Source: Hallella seregens ATCC 51272
GTDB lineage: Bacteria > Bacteroidota > Bacteroidia > Bacteroidales > Bacteroidaceae
Reading direction: 5' to 3'
Assembly: GCF_000518545.1 (NCBI RefSeq)
Contig: NZ_JADU01000001.1
Location: 186,001-250,000 of the forward strand
Length of the DNA stretch: 64,000 bases
The translations under genes were made by a program, and so were the position numbers. Positions within the stretch are counted from its first letter, which is position 1. Each line of letters starts with the position of its first letter. The notes beneath the pieces were generated by a model. It ran no database searches. It worked only from the letters and a program-made list of their open reading frames with translations, and was not told the DNA's origin. Positions 1 through 8,746 of this stretch are shown here, in pieces.

Positions 1-527
1 GAGTCGGGGGCCGTCTGCTCGACTTTCAGCGAGGCAATCAGCGGGTCGATATAGTTGTCTCTTACCGACTGGAGCACGGCCGACCCGTCGGGGGCTTCGG
101 GTGTAATCCGTTGCTGACGCAGCAGGATGCGCTTGCCGGCCTTGTCCCACTCGAAGCGAATCAGCTGGTTCTCGTAGTTGATGCCCTTGTTCACCCCTGC
201 CTCGTTGAGCTCTTTGGGTACGCGCTGCAGCTTGTTGCTGACCAGGAACGGCCGGCCCATGTACTTCACGGGAAGCTCCAGAAAGAAGGTGTCTCCTTTC
301 TGAATCACGTTCATAACTCCCGCCATGGCCACGGAGTCGCGCCCTGTAAGCTGTTTGTAGGGGGAGGCCGGAGGGGGGGCTGCTTTCTTTTTCTTGGAAT
401 GGAAAAGGCCGAATATGTCTGCCGACGGGCTGCCGGCGTAGCCGTATGCACCGCCGCCAAGCAACGTAAAAGCAAGTAATGGAACGATGACGCCGCGGCG
501 CAGGGAATGGTTGGATAATGCGTTCAT
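1..527 (-). CDS. Zinc-dependent metalloprotease, DUF5118/DUF5117 type (partial, N-terminus)
   Basis: The gene runs leftward off the window edge, so only the first 175 codons are visible. The ATG at 527 is followed by a positively charged start and a hydrophobic stretch ending in alanine/glycine, a typical signal peptide. A lysine-rich linker and a proline stretch follow, then a segment resembling the DUF5118 N-terminal domain of large secreted Bacteroidota metalloproteases ('YKQLTGRDSVAMAGVMNV', 'FFLELPVKYMGRPFLVSNKL'). The HExxH zinc motif would lie beyond the window. Family members are about 800 residues. The family assignment comes from remembered similarity and is fairly firm; the substrate is unknown. 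Confidence 0.75.
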   Translation of the reverse strand, partial: MNALSNHSLRRGVIVPLLAFTLLGGGAYGYAGSPSADIFGLFHSKKKKAAPPPASPYKQLTGRDSVAMAGVMNVIQKGDTFFLELPVKYMGRPFLVSNKLQRVPKELNEAGVNKGINYENQLIRFEWDKAGKRILLRQQRITPEAPDGSAVLQSVRDNYIDPLIASLKVEQTAPD

Positions 528-899
528 AAGTGGTTGCCGAGCCATTGGAATCTTCTGAAAAACCTATTGGGAGGCGGCCGGCGGCCGCCGTAAGTCTTGA
601 ATAGTATGCAAATATACGGCTAAAATTCCTTTTCGGCAAGCATTTTAACGTAAAAAAGCATATTGGCGGGCCGCTACAGAGGTGCGTGGGCCGTGTCGGC
701 GCAGGGTTCGGACGCAGACAAACCACACGAAAAACAGGCGCATCAAATCCCGGATTTGTGGCCAAACCGTATGGATATGCGCCCTGTGTGTCTGAAAATA
801 AAGTCATGTAGGGACGCACACAAGGTGCGTCCCTACATTTAAAATCACGGTTGCCGTTTTGACACAAACCGCCCGACGGGGGCGGATTACCGTGTCGGT
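528..899. other. Intergenic region holding a strong hairpin
   Basis: No convincing gene was found in these 372 bases. The main structure is the 14-bp hairpin at 806-838, described separately. The stretch upstream of the 527 start is AT-rich around 600-660 and probably carries the metalloprotease promoter, but no good TAnnTTTG box was identified on the minus strand. Confidence 0.5.
806..838. terminator. Perfect 14-bp hairpin, probable pepD terminator
   Basis: The arms ATGTAGGGACGCAC (806-819) and its exact complement (825-838) flank a 5-nt loop. It lies 62 nt past the pepD stop on the minus strand and is followed there by an AT-rich tail, so it probably ends pepD transcription. The 'gtagggacgcac...gtgcgtccctac' palindrome also resembles dispersed REP-like elements I recall from many genomes, so it may be a repeat used as a terminator. 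Confidence 0.6.
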
Positions 900-2354
900 T
901 TACTTCTCGGGCACCTCTTCGAGGGCCTGGGTGAGCAGCCGCCAGAAAGGCTCGGCCGTGGCAATCTCAAAGCGTTCGCTCGTGGTGTGCGGACTGCGAA
1001 GCGTGGGCCCGAGGCTCACCACGTCGAGATGGGGATACTTGTCGAGGATGATGGAGCACTCCAGACCGGCGTGATCCACCTGCACGAGGGCCTCCTGGCC
1101 GGTCTGCTCGCGGTAGATCTTCTGGAGCATTTTCAGGATTTCGCTGTCCGGGTTGGGGTCCCAGCCGCCATAACTGCCGCTGAATTCCACCTTCATGCCG
1201 GCCATGCTGAAGCAGCTTTCCAGCTGGGTGGCCACCACCTCTTTCATGTCCTCGCGGCTGGAGCGGGCCAGAATCTTGATGGCAGCCTGGCCTCCGCCGA
1301 TGTTGATGATGGCCAGATTGCTCGACGTTTCCACCACGTCGGGGTAGACGGGAATCATGCGCACCACGCCGTTGTGGCAGGCATAGATGGCATCCACAAG
1401 GTTGTCCTGAATCTCTGCGGGCAGCAGAGTGGCGGGTTTCTCGGCCGGTTCGCAGAAGAATTCCACGCCCGACTCGATGGTTTTATACTCGTCCTCGATG
1501 GCCTGCCGCTGTGCTTCGACCAGCTTCTTCAGTCCCTCGACGCTGGCTTGGGGCAGGGCCAGCACCACCTCGGCCTTGAACGGGATGGCGTTGCGCATGT
1601 TGCCGCCCTCCCATGAGGCCAGTCTCGCACCCAGTGTGGCGATGGCCTTGCGCACGAGACGCACCATTTCCTTGTTGGCATTGGCGCGGCCCTCGTTGAT
1701 TTCCAGCCCCGAGTGGCCGCCGCGCAGCCCCTTGAGCGTCACCTTGACGGCAGTCTCCTGGTCGTTGTCCACCTCTTGGTAGCCCAGTGTGGCCGTTACG
1801 TCCAGTCCGCCGGCCGAGCCAATGACAAACTTGCCCCAGGTCTCGGAGTCGAGGTTTATCAGGATGTCGCCGTTGAGCTCACCCTCGGGCAGCTCGTTGG
1901 CCCCGTACATGCCGGTCTCTTCGTCGCGGGTGATGAGTCCCTCCACGGGCCCGTGCTTCAGGTCCTTGGCCTCCATGATGCCCATGATGGCGGCCACGCC
2001 GATGCCGTCGTCAGAGCCGAGCGTGGTGCCTTTGGCGTGCACCCACCCGTCTTCGACGTAGGTTTCGATGGGGTCGGTCTCGAAATTGTGGGTACTCTCG
2101 GGCGATTTCTGCGGCACCATGTCCATGTGAGCCTGCAGCAGCACCGTCTTGCGGTTCTCGTATCCCGGGGTGGCGGGCTTGCGCATCACGACGTTTCCGG
2201 CAGGGTCGACGAAGGCTTCCACCCCCGCTTGCCGGGCAAAGTCGAGTAGAAACTGCTGCACCTTTTCCATGTGGCCCGACGGACGGGGAATCTGGGTCAG
2301 GGCATCGAAGTTGCGCCAGATGGCTTCCGGCTTCAGATTGCTGATTGCACTCAT
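900..2354 (-). CDS. pepD: Aminoacyl-histidine dipeptidase (M20C)
   Basis: This cytosolic metallo-dipeptidase cleaves Xaa-His and other dipeptides. The 484 residues match the usual family length of about 485. The metal-site motifs are present: 'VLLQAHMDMVPQK' (first His/Asp), 'GTTLGSDDGIGVA' (bridging Asp), 'DEETGMYGA' (catalytic Glu pair) and 'GLRGGHSGLEI' in the lid/dimerisation domain. A late 'VDHAGLECSII' segment matches the family C-terminus. The gene starts 13 nt after the stop of the upstream membrane protein, so the two are probably co-transcribed leftward. A strong hairpin follows at 806-838. Confidence 0.93.
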   Translation of the reverse strand: MSAISNLKPEAIWRNFDALTQIPRPSGHMEKVQQFLLDFARQAGVEAFVDPAGNVVMRKPATPGYENRKTVLLQAHMDMVPQKSPESTHNFETDPIETYVEDGWVHAKGTTLGSDDGIGVAAIMGIMEAKDLKHGPVEGLITRDEETGMYGANELPEGELNGDILINLDSETWGKFVIGSAGGLDVTATLGYQEVDNDQETAVKVTLKGLRGGHSGLEINEGRANANKEMVRLVRKAIATLGARLASWEGGNMRNAIPFKAEVVLALPQASVEGLKKLVEAQRQAIEDEYKTIESGVEFFCEPAEKPATLLPAEIQDNLVDAIYACHNGVVRMIPVYPDVVETSSNLAIINIGGGQAAIKILARSSREDMKEVVATQLESCFSMAGMKVEFSGSYGGWDPNPDSEILKMLQKIYREQTGQEALVQVDHAGLECSIILDKYPHLDVVSLGPTLRSPHTTSERFEIATAEPFWRLLTQALEEVPEK

Positions 2355-2366
2355 ATTCGGTTCAAT

Positions 2367-3404
2367 TTAAAAGTTAAAGGATGATCTGTTGTTGGTTCTC
2401 GCTGATGGGAGAGGCCGCACCCGTTTCCTGCTGAACGACAGGGCCAGCCAGGCGTAGACACCCAGCAGAACGACGAGCAGCGTCTGTATGCTGTGCACGA
2501 TGAGCACGAAGAAAAGGGCGTCGGTGGAGGCCACGCCATAGAGCATGAGCATGGTCTTGACGGCGAAATGCCAGGGCCCCGCCCCGTTGGGCGTGGGCAC
2601 TACCACGGCAATGGAGCCCACGATGAAAGTCACCACGGCACAGGCAAAGCCGAGGTGAGCCGTGGCCTCGAAGCAGAAGAAGGTGAGATAGTAGTGCATG
2701 AAGTAGCAGCCCCAGATGGCCAGGGTGAAGAACACAAAGAGGGGCACGTTGCTGATGTGCCTCACCGAGACGACGCCTTGGAGCAGACCACGGAACATGT
2801 CTTTCACCTTATTATATATAGACATGCGGCGCAACAGGAAATAAACCAGCACCAGCACAGCCACGCCGCAGATGCCCGTGACCAGCCATCCGGCCGAGGA
2901 GAAGCCGGCCAGAATCTGGTCTACGCGCGTGCCGGTGGTCTGGAAGAACTTGTCGAACACGGCAAACTGTGACAGAAACGTGAGCCCGATGATGGCCATC
3001 ACGAGCAGGGAGTCGATGGCCCGCTCGGTGACCACCGTGCCCAGGGCCTTGGGAAACGACACGCCGTCCCACCGACGCAGCACGCCGCAACGTGCAAACT
3101 CGCCCACACGCGGCACCACAAGGCTTGTGGCGTAGGAGAGAAAGACGGAGTAGACCGCCGTCGACGCGCGCGGATGCTCGCCCACGGGCTCCAGCGTCTG
3201 CCGCCACCGCCAGCCCCGAAAGGCCTGGGCCAGGATGCCGAAAGGGAAAGAGAGCAGCATCCACGCCCAGTTCATCTCGTGGCGTAGCACGTGCTCGATG
3301 CGCCGGAAGTCGAAGCCGCGGTACATCCAGTAGAGGATGGCGCCGCCCAGAAGCAGGGACAGGGCTATCTTCAGCAGGTTGTTGATGGTCTTTTTCGTCT
3401 CCAT
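2367..3404 (-). CDS. Lysylphosphatidylglycerol-synthase-TM/flippase-like membrane protein
   Basis: This is an integral membrane protein of 345 residues with about eight hydrophobic segments. It belongs by its look to the LPG-synthase transmembrane (UPF0104/AglD-like) family: 'FRGWRWRQTLEP', 'SYATSLVVPRVGEFARCGVLRR' and 'VVTERAIDSLLV' are the hallmark stretches, with 'PTPNGAGPWHFAV' in the C-terminal half. The soluble aminoacyl-transferase domain of MprF is absent, so lipid or polyprenyl-lipid flipping is a family-based guess. It lies just upstream of pepD in the same operon. The exact substrate cannot be read from the sequence. Confidence 0.8.
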   Translation of the reverse strand: METKKTINNLLKIALSLLLGGAILYWMYRGFDFRRIEHVLRHEMNWAWMLLSFPFGILAQAFRGWRWRQTLEPVGEHPRASTAVYSVFLSYATSLVVPRVGEFARCGVLRRWDGVSFPKALGTVVTERAIDSLLVMAIIGLTFLSQFAVFDKFFQTTGTRVDQILAGFSSAGWLVTGICGVAVLVLVYFLLRRMSIYNKVKDMFRGLLQGVVSVRHISNVPLFVFFTLAIWGCYFMHYYLTFFCFEATAHLGFACAVVTFIVGSIAVVVPTPNGAGPWHFAVKTMLMLYGVASTDALFFVLIVHSIQTLLVVLLGVYAWLALSFSRKRVRPLPSARTNNRSSFNF

Positions 3405-3558
3405 TCGAGAGACAAAGATAGTGGAAATCGGGCGAACGGCAAAGGAATTGCCCGATTTTTACATGCTTTTGTTTTCCCGCCAAACGGCTTGACATGGGTC
3501 AAACCGTTTGATTTTAGTCAATAAAACGGGGTAAAAGCAGAGTTGGAAGCCATAATTG

Positions 3559-3589
3559 TTTGCGTGCACAGTATTTCTTCGTACCTTTG
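3559..3589 (+). promoter_or_regulatory. Consensus Bacteroidota promoter for the 32-residue peptide gene
   Basis: TTTG at 3559-3562 is followed, after 19 nt, by TACCTTTG at 3582-3589. This matches the TTTG / TAnnTTTG consensus exactly. Transcription should start near 3597, giving a leader of about 95 nt before the ATG at 3691. Confidence 0.75.
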
Positions 3590-3690
3590 CAACGTCGAAA
3601 GGAAAAAGATATTTTCAGACGATGGCAACCGCATCGGGCGGTGCCTTTAAGGATAACAAAGAAGAATAAATTAAGGAAAGGAAAAAGATT

Positions 3691-3789
3691 ATGAGTATGA
3701 TTTCGTTTATCACAGTTACGATTGTTGCTTTCATCGGTGCTTCTGCACTGGCTCTCATCATGGACAAGATGGTGGAAGGCCGCAAGTAA
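3691..3789 (+). CDS. 32-residue single-pass membrane peptide
   Basis: This short gene is too small for normal gene calling but is well supported. The ATG at 3691 follows 'aaggaaaggaaaaag', a purine-rich ribosome-binding region, and the transcript has a consensus promoter at 3559-3589. The peptide starts MSMISFITVTIVAFIGASA, forms one transmembrane helix through residues 4-24, and ends with a charged tail 'DKMVEGRK'. No homologous function is known to me. It stands alone between the leftward flippase-like gene and rsmA. A role as a small membrane regulator or subunit is only a guess. Confidence 0.65.
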   Translation: MSMISFITVTIVAFIGASALALIMDKMVEGRK

Positions 3790-4303
3790 CGGTCACTTTC
3801 AAGTAAAAAAAGTAGTTTATTTCATATAGACAGCGGGAATCGGCCAACGCCGGTTCCCGCTGTTTGCGTTGTGTGCGGGCGGGTACGGATGCAGGTCGGG
3901 CGGCTGCTCGGGGCTTGGTTGCTTGCGGCCGAAGCGGAGTGTCGGCCGCAAGCACCGTGCGGCAACGCCCTGATGGCCTTGCGTTTGCACTGTAATGGGC
4001 CCCCGATTGCGCCGTAAACGCGATGCGATTACGGCGCAAAGGCCACGCGTTTGCGGCGCAATGGTACTGCGGGCAGCCCGGCATCCCCGGGCCGTGCGGC
4101 TTTGGCCCCCACCATGCCCCGGGTTGGCGGCCCTGCCCCTGCGCGTCCGGAGGCCGGCCATGGACGCATGGGCCGGTCGCCGGGGCCTTTTGGCGCGGCA
4201 GGGTAGAAATATGAGCCGCGAAACGTGGGTTGTGATTTATTTTTCGTATTTTTGCGCCTACGTAGCGGCTGCACTCCGCAGCCTCGGCACTTATCCAAAC
4301 AAA
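3790..4303 (+). other. GC-rich intergenic region with palindromic repeats
   Basis: These 514 bases carry no supported gene; long open frames here are by-products of high GC. A perfect 11-bp inverted repeat, TTGCGCCGTAA (4007-4017) and TTACGGCGCAA (4029-4039), is followed by a related TTTGCGGCGCAA at 4050-4061. A similar motif family occurs after udk near 16121-16200. A TATTTTTG box at 4247-4254 is the likely -7 element of the rsmA promoter. Confidence 0.55.
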
Positions 4304-5119
4304 ATGAAGCAAGTCAAGCCGAAGAAGAATCTGGGTCAGCACTTCCTGACCGATTTGAACATAGCCCGGCGCATTGCCGACACGGTGGACGCCTGCCCCG
4401 GTATTCCCGTTCTTGAGATCGGGCCGGGCATGGGCGTGCTCACGCAATACCTGGTGCAGAAGCCGCGGGAAGTGCGGGCGGTGGAGATCGACAGCGAGAG
4501 CGTGAGGTATCTGCACGAGGCCTACCCCCAGCTGCGAGACCGCATTATCGGTGAGGATTTCCTGCGTATGGACCTCGGCCGCCTTTTCGACGGACAGCCG
4601 TTTGTGCTCACCGGCAACTATCCCTACGACATTTCCTCGCAGATATTCTTCAAGATGCTCGACAACAAAGACCTTATTCCTTGCTGCACGGGCATGATTC
4701 AGCGGGAGGTGGCACAGCGCATGGCTTCTGCTCCGGGCACCAAGGCGTATGGCATTTTGAGTGTGCTCGTCCAGGCTTGGTACGATGTGGAGTATCTGTT
4801 CACCGTGGACGAGGACGTGTTCAACCCGCCTCCCAAGGTGAAGAGCGCCGTCATTCGCATGACGCGCAACGCCGTCACGTCGCTGGGATGCGACGAGACG
4901 CTGTTCAGGCGGGTGGTGAAAACCGTGTTCAACCAGCGGCGCAAGATGCTGCGGGTGTCGCTGCGTCAGCTCTTCTCCAAGGCGTCGATGCCCGGCCCCG
5001 ACTTCTTTGCCCGCGACATGATGACGCGTAGGCCGGAGCAACTCTCCATAGCCGAGTTCGTGGGGCTGACCAACTGGATTGCCGAGGAACAGGCCCGGCG
5101 GAAAGGAGACGAAGCATGA
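4304..5119 (+). CDS. rsmA: 16S rRNA (adenine1518/1519-N6)-dimethyltransferase
   Basis: RsmA/KsgA dimethylates two adjacent adenosines in helix 45 of 16S rRNA during late 30S assembly. The 271-residue product starts 'MKQVKPKKNLGQHFLTD', the classic family N-terminus, so the ATG at 4304 is preferred over an upstream in-frame start. SAM-binding motif I is 'VLEIGPGMGVLTQYL' and the catalytic motif IV is 'GNYPYDISSQI', a normal variant of N(L/I)PY. 'FNPPPKVKSAV' and 'FNQRRKMLR' mark the C-terminal part. The last four bases overlap the fRMsr start (ATGA), showing translational coupling. Confidence 0.95.
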   Translation: MKQVKPKKNLGQHFLTDLNIARRIADTVDACPGIPVLEIGPGMGVLTQYLVQKPREVRAVEIDSESVRYLHEAYPQLRDRIIGEDFLRMDLGRLFDGQPFVLTGNYPYDISSQIFFKMLDNKDLIPCCTGMIQREVAQRMASAPGTKAYGILSVLVQAWYDVEYLFTVDEDVFNPPPKVKSAVIRMTRNAVTSLGCDETLFRRVVKTVFNQRRKMLRVSLRQLFSKASMPGPDFFARDMMTRRPEQLSIAEFVGLTNWIAEEQARRKGDEA

Positions 5120-5592
5120 CCGACAAGGCGGGTGCCTATGCCTTGCTGCTGAAGCAGCTGGCCGAACTCGTGCGAGGAGAGACCAACGAGACCAGTGTGC
5201 TGGCCAATGTGGCGGCCGCCATCCACCAGGCGTCCGACCGTTTCTTCTGGACGGGTTTCTACATGCAGCAGGAATCGGGGCAGCCCCTGCGCCTTGGCCC
5301 GTTCCAAGGGCCGCCGGCATGCTATGCCATTCCCGTGGGGCGAGGGGTGTGCGGCACGGCCTTTGCCGAGCGGCGCACGCTCGTGGTGCCCGACGTGGAG
5401 CTGTTTCCCGGCCACATTGCCTGTAGCAGCTTGTCGCGTTCGGAGATTGTGGTGCCTGTGTTCCGGCCGGGGGGCGAGCCCGTCGGGGTGCTCGACATCG
5501 ACAGTCGGACGCCCTGTGCGTTCGACGAGACCGACGCCCGTTGTCTCGAAGAGGCCATGCGGCTGATGGCTGCAGAAATTTATGCCGGCTGA
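5116..5592 (+). CDS. msrC: Free methionine-(R)-sulfoxide reductase (GAF domain)
   Basis: This cytosolic GAF-domain enzyme reduces free Met-R-sulfoxide. The 158-residue length is typical. Family motifs are 'FYMQQESGQPLRLGPFQG', 'IPVGRGVCGTAF' and 'FPGHIACSSLSRSEIVVPVF'. These hold the three cysteines expected to form the resolving and catalytic centre. 'VGVLDIDS' completes the GAF core. The start codon overlaps the rsmA stop. The gene likely shares the rsmA promoter and serves oxidative repair; the link to rRNA methylation seems positional only. Confidence 0.9.
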   Translation: MTDKAGAYALLLKQLAELVRGETNETSVLANVAAAIHQASDRFFWTGFYMQQESGQPLRLGPFQGPPACYAIPVGRGVCGTAFAERRTLVVPDVELFPGHIACSSLSRSEIVVPVFRPGGEPVGVLDIDSRTPCAFDETDARCLEEAMRLMAAEIYAG

Positions 5593-5612
5593 AGGAAAAA
5601 GCCAACGCAGTG

Positions 5613-5644
5613 CTTGCACGTTTCTAAATAAATCTCTATATTTG
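5613..5644 (+). promoter_or_regulatory. Promoter of frr
   Basis: CTTG at 5613-5616 lies 20 nt before TATATTTG at 5637-5644, a good -33/-7 pair. The predicted start is near 5651, leaving a leader of about 24 nt with 'aaaagaaaaag' before the ATG at 5675. Confidence 0.65.
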
Positions 5645-5674
5645 TACACCGTAAATTTAACAAAAGAAAAAGAT

Positions 5675-6235
5675 ATGATAGACGTAAAGAAAACCCTGAA
5701 GGATGCCGAGGACAAGATGAGAAAGGCTTCCGACTATCTGGAGGAAGAGCTGGCGCGCATCCGCGCCGGCCGCGCCAATGTGGCCATCCTTGACGGCGTT
5801 CGCGTGAACGCCTATGGGCAGATGGTGCCTCTGAATCAGGTGGCCAACCTGGCTGTGCCCGACGCCCGTACCATCACCATCCGGCCCTGGGACCGCAAGC
5901 AGATTCGTGACATTGAGAAAGGTATCATGGACAGCGAGGTGGGTGTTACGCCGGAAAACAATGGCGAGATGGTGATTCTCCACCTGCCGCAGCCCACTGA
6001 GGAGCGGCGCAAGGAACTGGTGAAACAGTGTAACAAGACGGGAGAAGCTACCAAGGTGCAGGTGCGCAACATCCGCGCCGACTTCAAGGACAAGCTGAAG
6101 AAAGCCGTCAAGGACGGCTTGTCGGAGGACTTGGAGAAGGATGCCGAGGCCGACTTGCAGAAACTGCACGACAAGTATATCAAGGAGATTGACGGCATAC
6201 TGGCCAACAAGCAGAAAGAAATCATGACCGTATAG
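5675..6235 (+). CDS. frr: Ribosome recycling factor
   Basis: RRF splits post-termination ribosomes together with EF-G. The 186-residue product matches the family length. Signature stretches are 'RAGRANVAILDGVRVNAYG', 'TITIRPWDRKQIRDIEKGI' and 'EERRKELVKQCNKTGE', and the C-terminal helix contains 'LQKLHDKYIKEIDGIL'. The ATG at 5675 is chosen because it begins the conserved helix 'MIDVKKTLKDAEDKM' and follows its own promoter; the open frame extends upstream without support. rsgA follows after a repeat-rich gap, so ribosome-maturation functions cluster here. Confidence 0.96.
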   Translation: MIDVKKTLKDAEDKMRKASDYLEEELARIRAGRANVAILDGVRVNAYGQMVPLNQVANLAVPDARTITIRPWDRKQIRDIEKGIMDSEVGVTPENNGEMVILHLPQPTEERRKELVKQCNKTGEATKVQVRNIRADFKDKLKKAVKDGLSEDLEKDAEADLQKLHDKYIKEIDGILANKQKEIMTV

Positions 6236-6252
6236 TGTGATGGAGGAGTTAG

Positions 6253-6336
6253 GGAGTTAAGGAGTTAGGGAGTTAAGACATAAGTATTGCTCACCGCAAA
6301 GGGCCATGTGTCTTAACTCCCTAACTCCTTAACTCC
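6253..6336. repeat. 28-bp inverted repeat made of GGAGTTA units
   Basis: The left arm (6253-6280) and right arm (6309-6336) are perfect complements over 28 bp around a 28-nt loop. Both arms are built from short GGAGTTA(A/G) units, which continue for a few units outside the arms. The element sits between frr and rsgA and could act as a terminator or RNA-stability hairpin. A related ACTCCTTTAAC-type run lies at 15396-15451. Confidence 0.7.
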
Positions 6337-6362
6337 TTTAACTCCCGGCCATCTATGGACAG

Positions 6363-7295
6363 ATGAAAGGGATTGTTGTCAAGAATACAGGCTATTGGTA
6401 CACGGTGAAGACCGACGGGGGGCGGATGGTCGAGAGCAAGATCAAGGGCAATTTCCGGCTCAAGGGCATCCGCAGCACCAATCCCGTGGCTGTGGGCGAC
6501 CGAGTAAAGATAGTGGCCAACGAGGAGGGAACGGCCTTTATCACCGAGATAGAAGACCGGCGGAACTACATTATCCGCAAGTCGCAGAACCTCTCCAAGC
6601 AGAGCCATATCCTGGCGGCCAACGTGGATCAGGCCTTTCTTCTGGTCACCGTGAGCCATCCGCAGACCTCCACAACCTTTGTAGATCGCTTCCTGGCATC
6701 GGCCGAAGCCTATCGGGTGCCGGTGGTATTGATATTCAACAAGAACGATTTGCTGAACGAAGAAGAGCTTCGCTGCCAGTCGATGATGGTCGGCCTCTAC
6801 GAGGCAATAGGCTATGAATGTCGCGTGATTTGTGCGGCCGACGGCAGCGGGGTGGGGGAATTGTGCCCGCTGCTGCGCGACAAGGTGACACTGCTCAGCG
6901 GCAATTCTGGGGTGGGCAAGTCCACTTTGCTCAACCTCCTGATACCCGATGCACATGCCCGCGTGGCCGAAATCAGCGAGGCCCACGACGCGGGCATGCA
7001 CACTACAACCTTTTCCGAGATGCTCGATGTGCCGGGTGGCGGCTATCTTATCGACACGCCGGGTATCAAAGGATTCGGTACTTTCGACATGGAGCCGGAA
7101 GAAATCACGAGTTATTTCAAGGAGATATTCCAGTTTTCACAGGAGTGCCGTTTCAGCAATTGCACGCATACCCACGAGCCTGGCTGCGCCGTGCTCCAGG
7201 CTGTGGAGAACCATCACATCGCCCTCTCGCGCTATGAGAGCTACCTGGGCATGCTCAAGGACAAGGAAGAAGCCAAGTATCGTGAGAAATTTTAG
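6363..7295 (+). CDS. rsgA: Ribosome small-subunit-dependent GTPase A
   Basis: RsgA is a circularly permuted GTPase that checks late 30S maturation. The 310-residue protein shows an N-terminal OB-fold ('[12 protein letters not shown]'), then G4 'FNKNDL', G1 '[12 protein letters not shown]' and G3 'DTPGIKGF' in permuted order. The C-terminal zinc finger is '[14 protein letters not shown]'. The start at 6363 gives '[15 protein letters not shown]', as in homologues. Its stop is only 9 nt from the stop of the convergent endonuclease gene, leaving no room for a separate terminator. Confidence 0.95.
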   Translation: MKGIVVKNTGYWYTVKTDGGRMVESKIKGNFRLKGIRSTNPVAVGDRVKIVANEEGTAFITEIEDRRNYIIRKSQNLSKQSHILAANVDQAFLLVTVSHPQTSTTFVDRFLASAEAYRVPVVLIFNKNDLLNEEELRCQSMMVGLYEAIGYECRVICAADGSGVGELCPLLRDKVTLLSGNSGVGKSTLLNLLIPDAHARVAEISEAHDAGMHTTTFSEMLDVPGGGYLIDTPGIKGFGTFDMEPEEITSYFKEIFQFSQECRFSNCTHTHEPGCAVLQAVENHHIALSRYESYLGMLKDKEEAKYREKF

Positions 7296-7304
7296 GGACT
7301 GTGC

Positions 7305-8237
7305 TTAGTTCAGTCCCCATGAAACGGTGGAGTAGAAAGTCTTCTCCACCGTGTCTTCTGTGGCGTCGGGCAGGTTGCAGAAGAAGTCGATACCCGTTCG
7401 TTCCTCCAGTTCGTCTATTGAAATGGCATACCGTGACAGGCTGCTTCCGCTGTCCTTGCTGTTGGTAATCTGGTCGGTCCACAGGGCCACGGCCGAATAA
7501 TTGCCGCCGTTCACCCGCAGCAGGGTCATGAAGAAATAGCGTGGCACGAGCAGTCCGTTGGCCAGTGTGTGGTACACCTTGTTGTATCCACCGAACGTTC
7601 CTCCGTCTATCGTTCCTCCCTTGCAGACGTAGAGCGTGTCGCAAGTCTTGGCCATGGCGCGCACTTTGGCCTCCATCCTGGCCCAGAGACCGGCGTTGAA
7701 GGCATTGAATTGCGGCTGCATGTTGGTCAGGAAGAACGTTTGGTAGTTGGCCTCCGAGGAGTTCAGCCTGTCGGCTGAGGGGCAGATGTGGCCGTGGTCG
7801 AACCGTTGCCCGTTGCTGTAGTAAGGGTCTTCGCTCCACTGCAGGGAGGTGTCGATGAGCGGATCCTGCGGATATTGGTTGTCGTCGCTCGTGTAACGCT
7901 GGGTGTTCTGTTGGAGCAGGTCTTGGGTAAGGATGTAGCAACTCCACCGCTGGGCACGCTTCTGGAAGTCCCATTCCGTGATGTAGTTCACCATGCCGTC
8001 GGCTGTCTTGTGAACGAGGACGGTGTCGGAGCCACGGTGCAAGGCCGGCATCTCCAGCCGTCGGTATTCTGACGGCGTGGCCGGATTGGCATTGGCGTTG
8101 GCTTGTGCCGACGGTGTCGTGGGAGTTGTTGGCGTTACGGGGGTTGTGGGTTCCTCGTCAACTCCTCCTTCTCCGCCACATGCCGAGGCCAGCAGAAGCC
8201 CTGCGGGCAGGGCTATGAGCAAGGAAAACTTCTTCAT
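7305..8237 (-). CDS. Secreted NUC1-type DNA/RNA non-specific endonuclease (lipoprotein)
   Basis: The protein of 310 residues starts at 8237 with 'MKKFSLLIALPAGLLLASAC'; the lipobox cysteine is residue 20, so it should be an outer-membrane or periplasmic lipoprotein. A low-complexity Thr/Pro/Ala linker follows. The catalytic motif of the beta-beta-alpha-metal nuclease family is 'FDHGHICPSADR', with His in the usual DRGH position (D-H-G-H here). 'TNMQPQFNAFNAGLWARME' is the downstream Asn/Glu metal region. It probably degrades extracellular DNA or RNA and sits near a TonB receptor and a second secreted nuclease. The in-frame start at 8282 is rejected because it would bury the signal peptide. 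Confidence 0.85.
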   Translation of the reverse strand: MKKFSLLIALPAGLLLASACGGEGGVDEEPTTPVTPTTPTTPSAQANANANPATPSEYRRLEMPALHRGSDTVLVHKTADGMVNYITEWDFQKRAQRWSCYILTQDLLQQNTQRYTSDDNQYPQDPLIDTSLQWSEDPYYSNGQRFDHGHICPSADRLNSSEANYQTFFLTNMQPQFNAFNAGLWARMEAKVRAMAKTCDTLYVCKGGTIDGGTFGGYNKVYHTLANGLLVPRYFFMTLLRVNGGNYSAVALWTDQITNSKDSGSSLSRYAISIDELEERTGIDFFCNLPDATEDTVEKTFYSTVSWGLN

Positions 8238-8336
8238 CTTGCGTGCAGGGGATAAAAAAAGTGCGACAGGACGTATATGCAACTACGTCCGACCGCACTC
8301 TGTAATTCGTATATACAGTGGAATGTATGTCGAGTA

Positions 8337-8588
8337 TTACTTCTTCAACTTACCGTAACGGTTCATGAAGCGGTCTACGCGACCGGCTGTATCAACCAGC
8401 TTACTCTTGCCCGTATAGAACGGATGCGAGGTGCTGGAGATTTCAATCTTGACCACAGGATAAGTTTCTCCTTCAAACTCTACAGTCTCGTTGCTCTTGC
8501 ATGTGGACTGCGTCAGGAACATATCACCGTTGGACATATCTTTGAATACGACGGGGCGATAGTTGTCGGGATGAATACCTTTTTTCAT
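8337..8588 (-). CDS. rpmE2: 50S ribosomal protein L31 type B
   Basis: The 83-residue protein starts '[17 protein letters not shown]' and contains '[20 protein letters not shown]' and '[12 protein letters not shown]', all typical of L31. It has one cysteine and lacks the zinc-binding CxxC of type A, so it is the type B form often used under zinc limitation. It is apparently monocistronic, flanked by intergenic gaps of about 100 and 200 nt. Confidence 0.95.
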   Translation of the reverse strand: MKKGIHPDNYRPVVFKDMSNGDMFLTQSTCKSNETVEFEGETYPVVKIEISSTSHPFYTGKSKLVDTAGRVDRFMNRYGKLKK

Positions 8589-8746
8589 TTTAATGCTCTA
8601 TTGATGTTTGTAATGTGTACGTTGGAAGCTCGTATAATAATAAGCGGGCACAAAATTACAAAGAATTCTGCAGCCCGCCAAATATTTCTATGAGTATTTG
8701 CCTTGTTTCAAGGCGTTTGCTCTATTACTTTAAGGCATGCACTTTG

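Noticed and set aside
3995..4303. N-terminal extension of rsmA from an upstream in-frame ATG at 3995
   Set aside because: The extension is Arg/Pro-rich, GC-driven sequence over palindromic repeats. The family N-terminus begins at 4304 and a -7 box lies at 4247-4254, inside the supposed extension.
3758..5605. 615-codon minus-strand frame opposite rsmA and fRMsr
   Set aside because: It is a GC-driven shadow with no known pattern; both plus-strand genes are certain.
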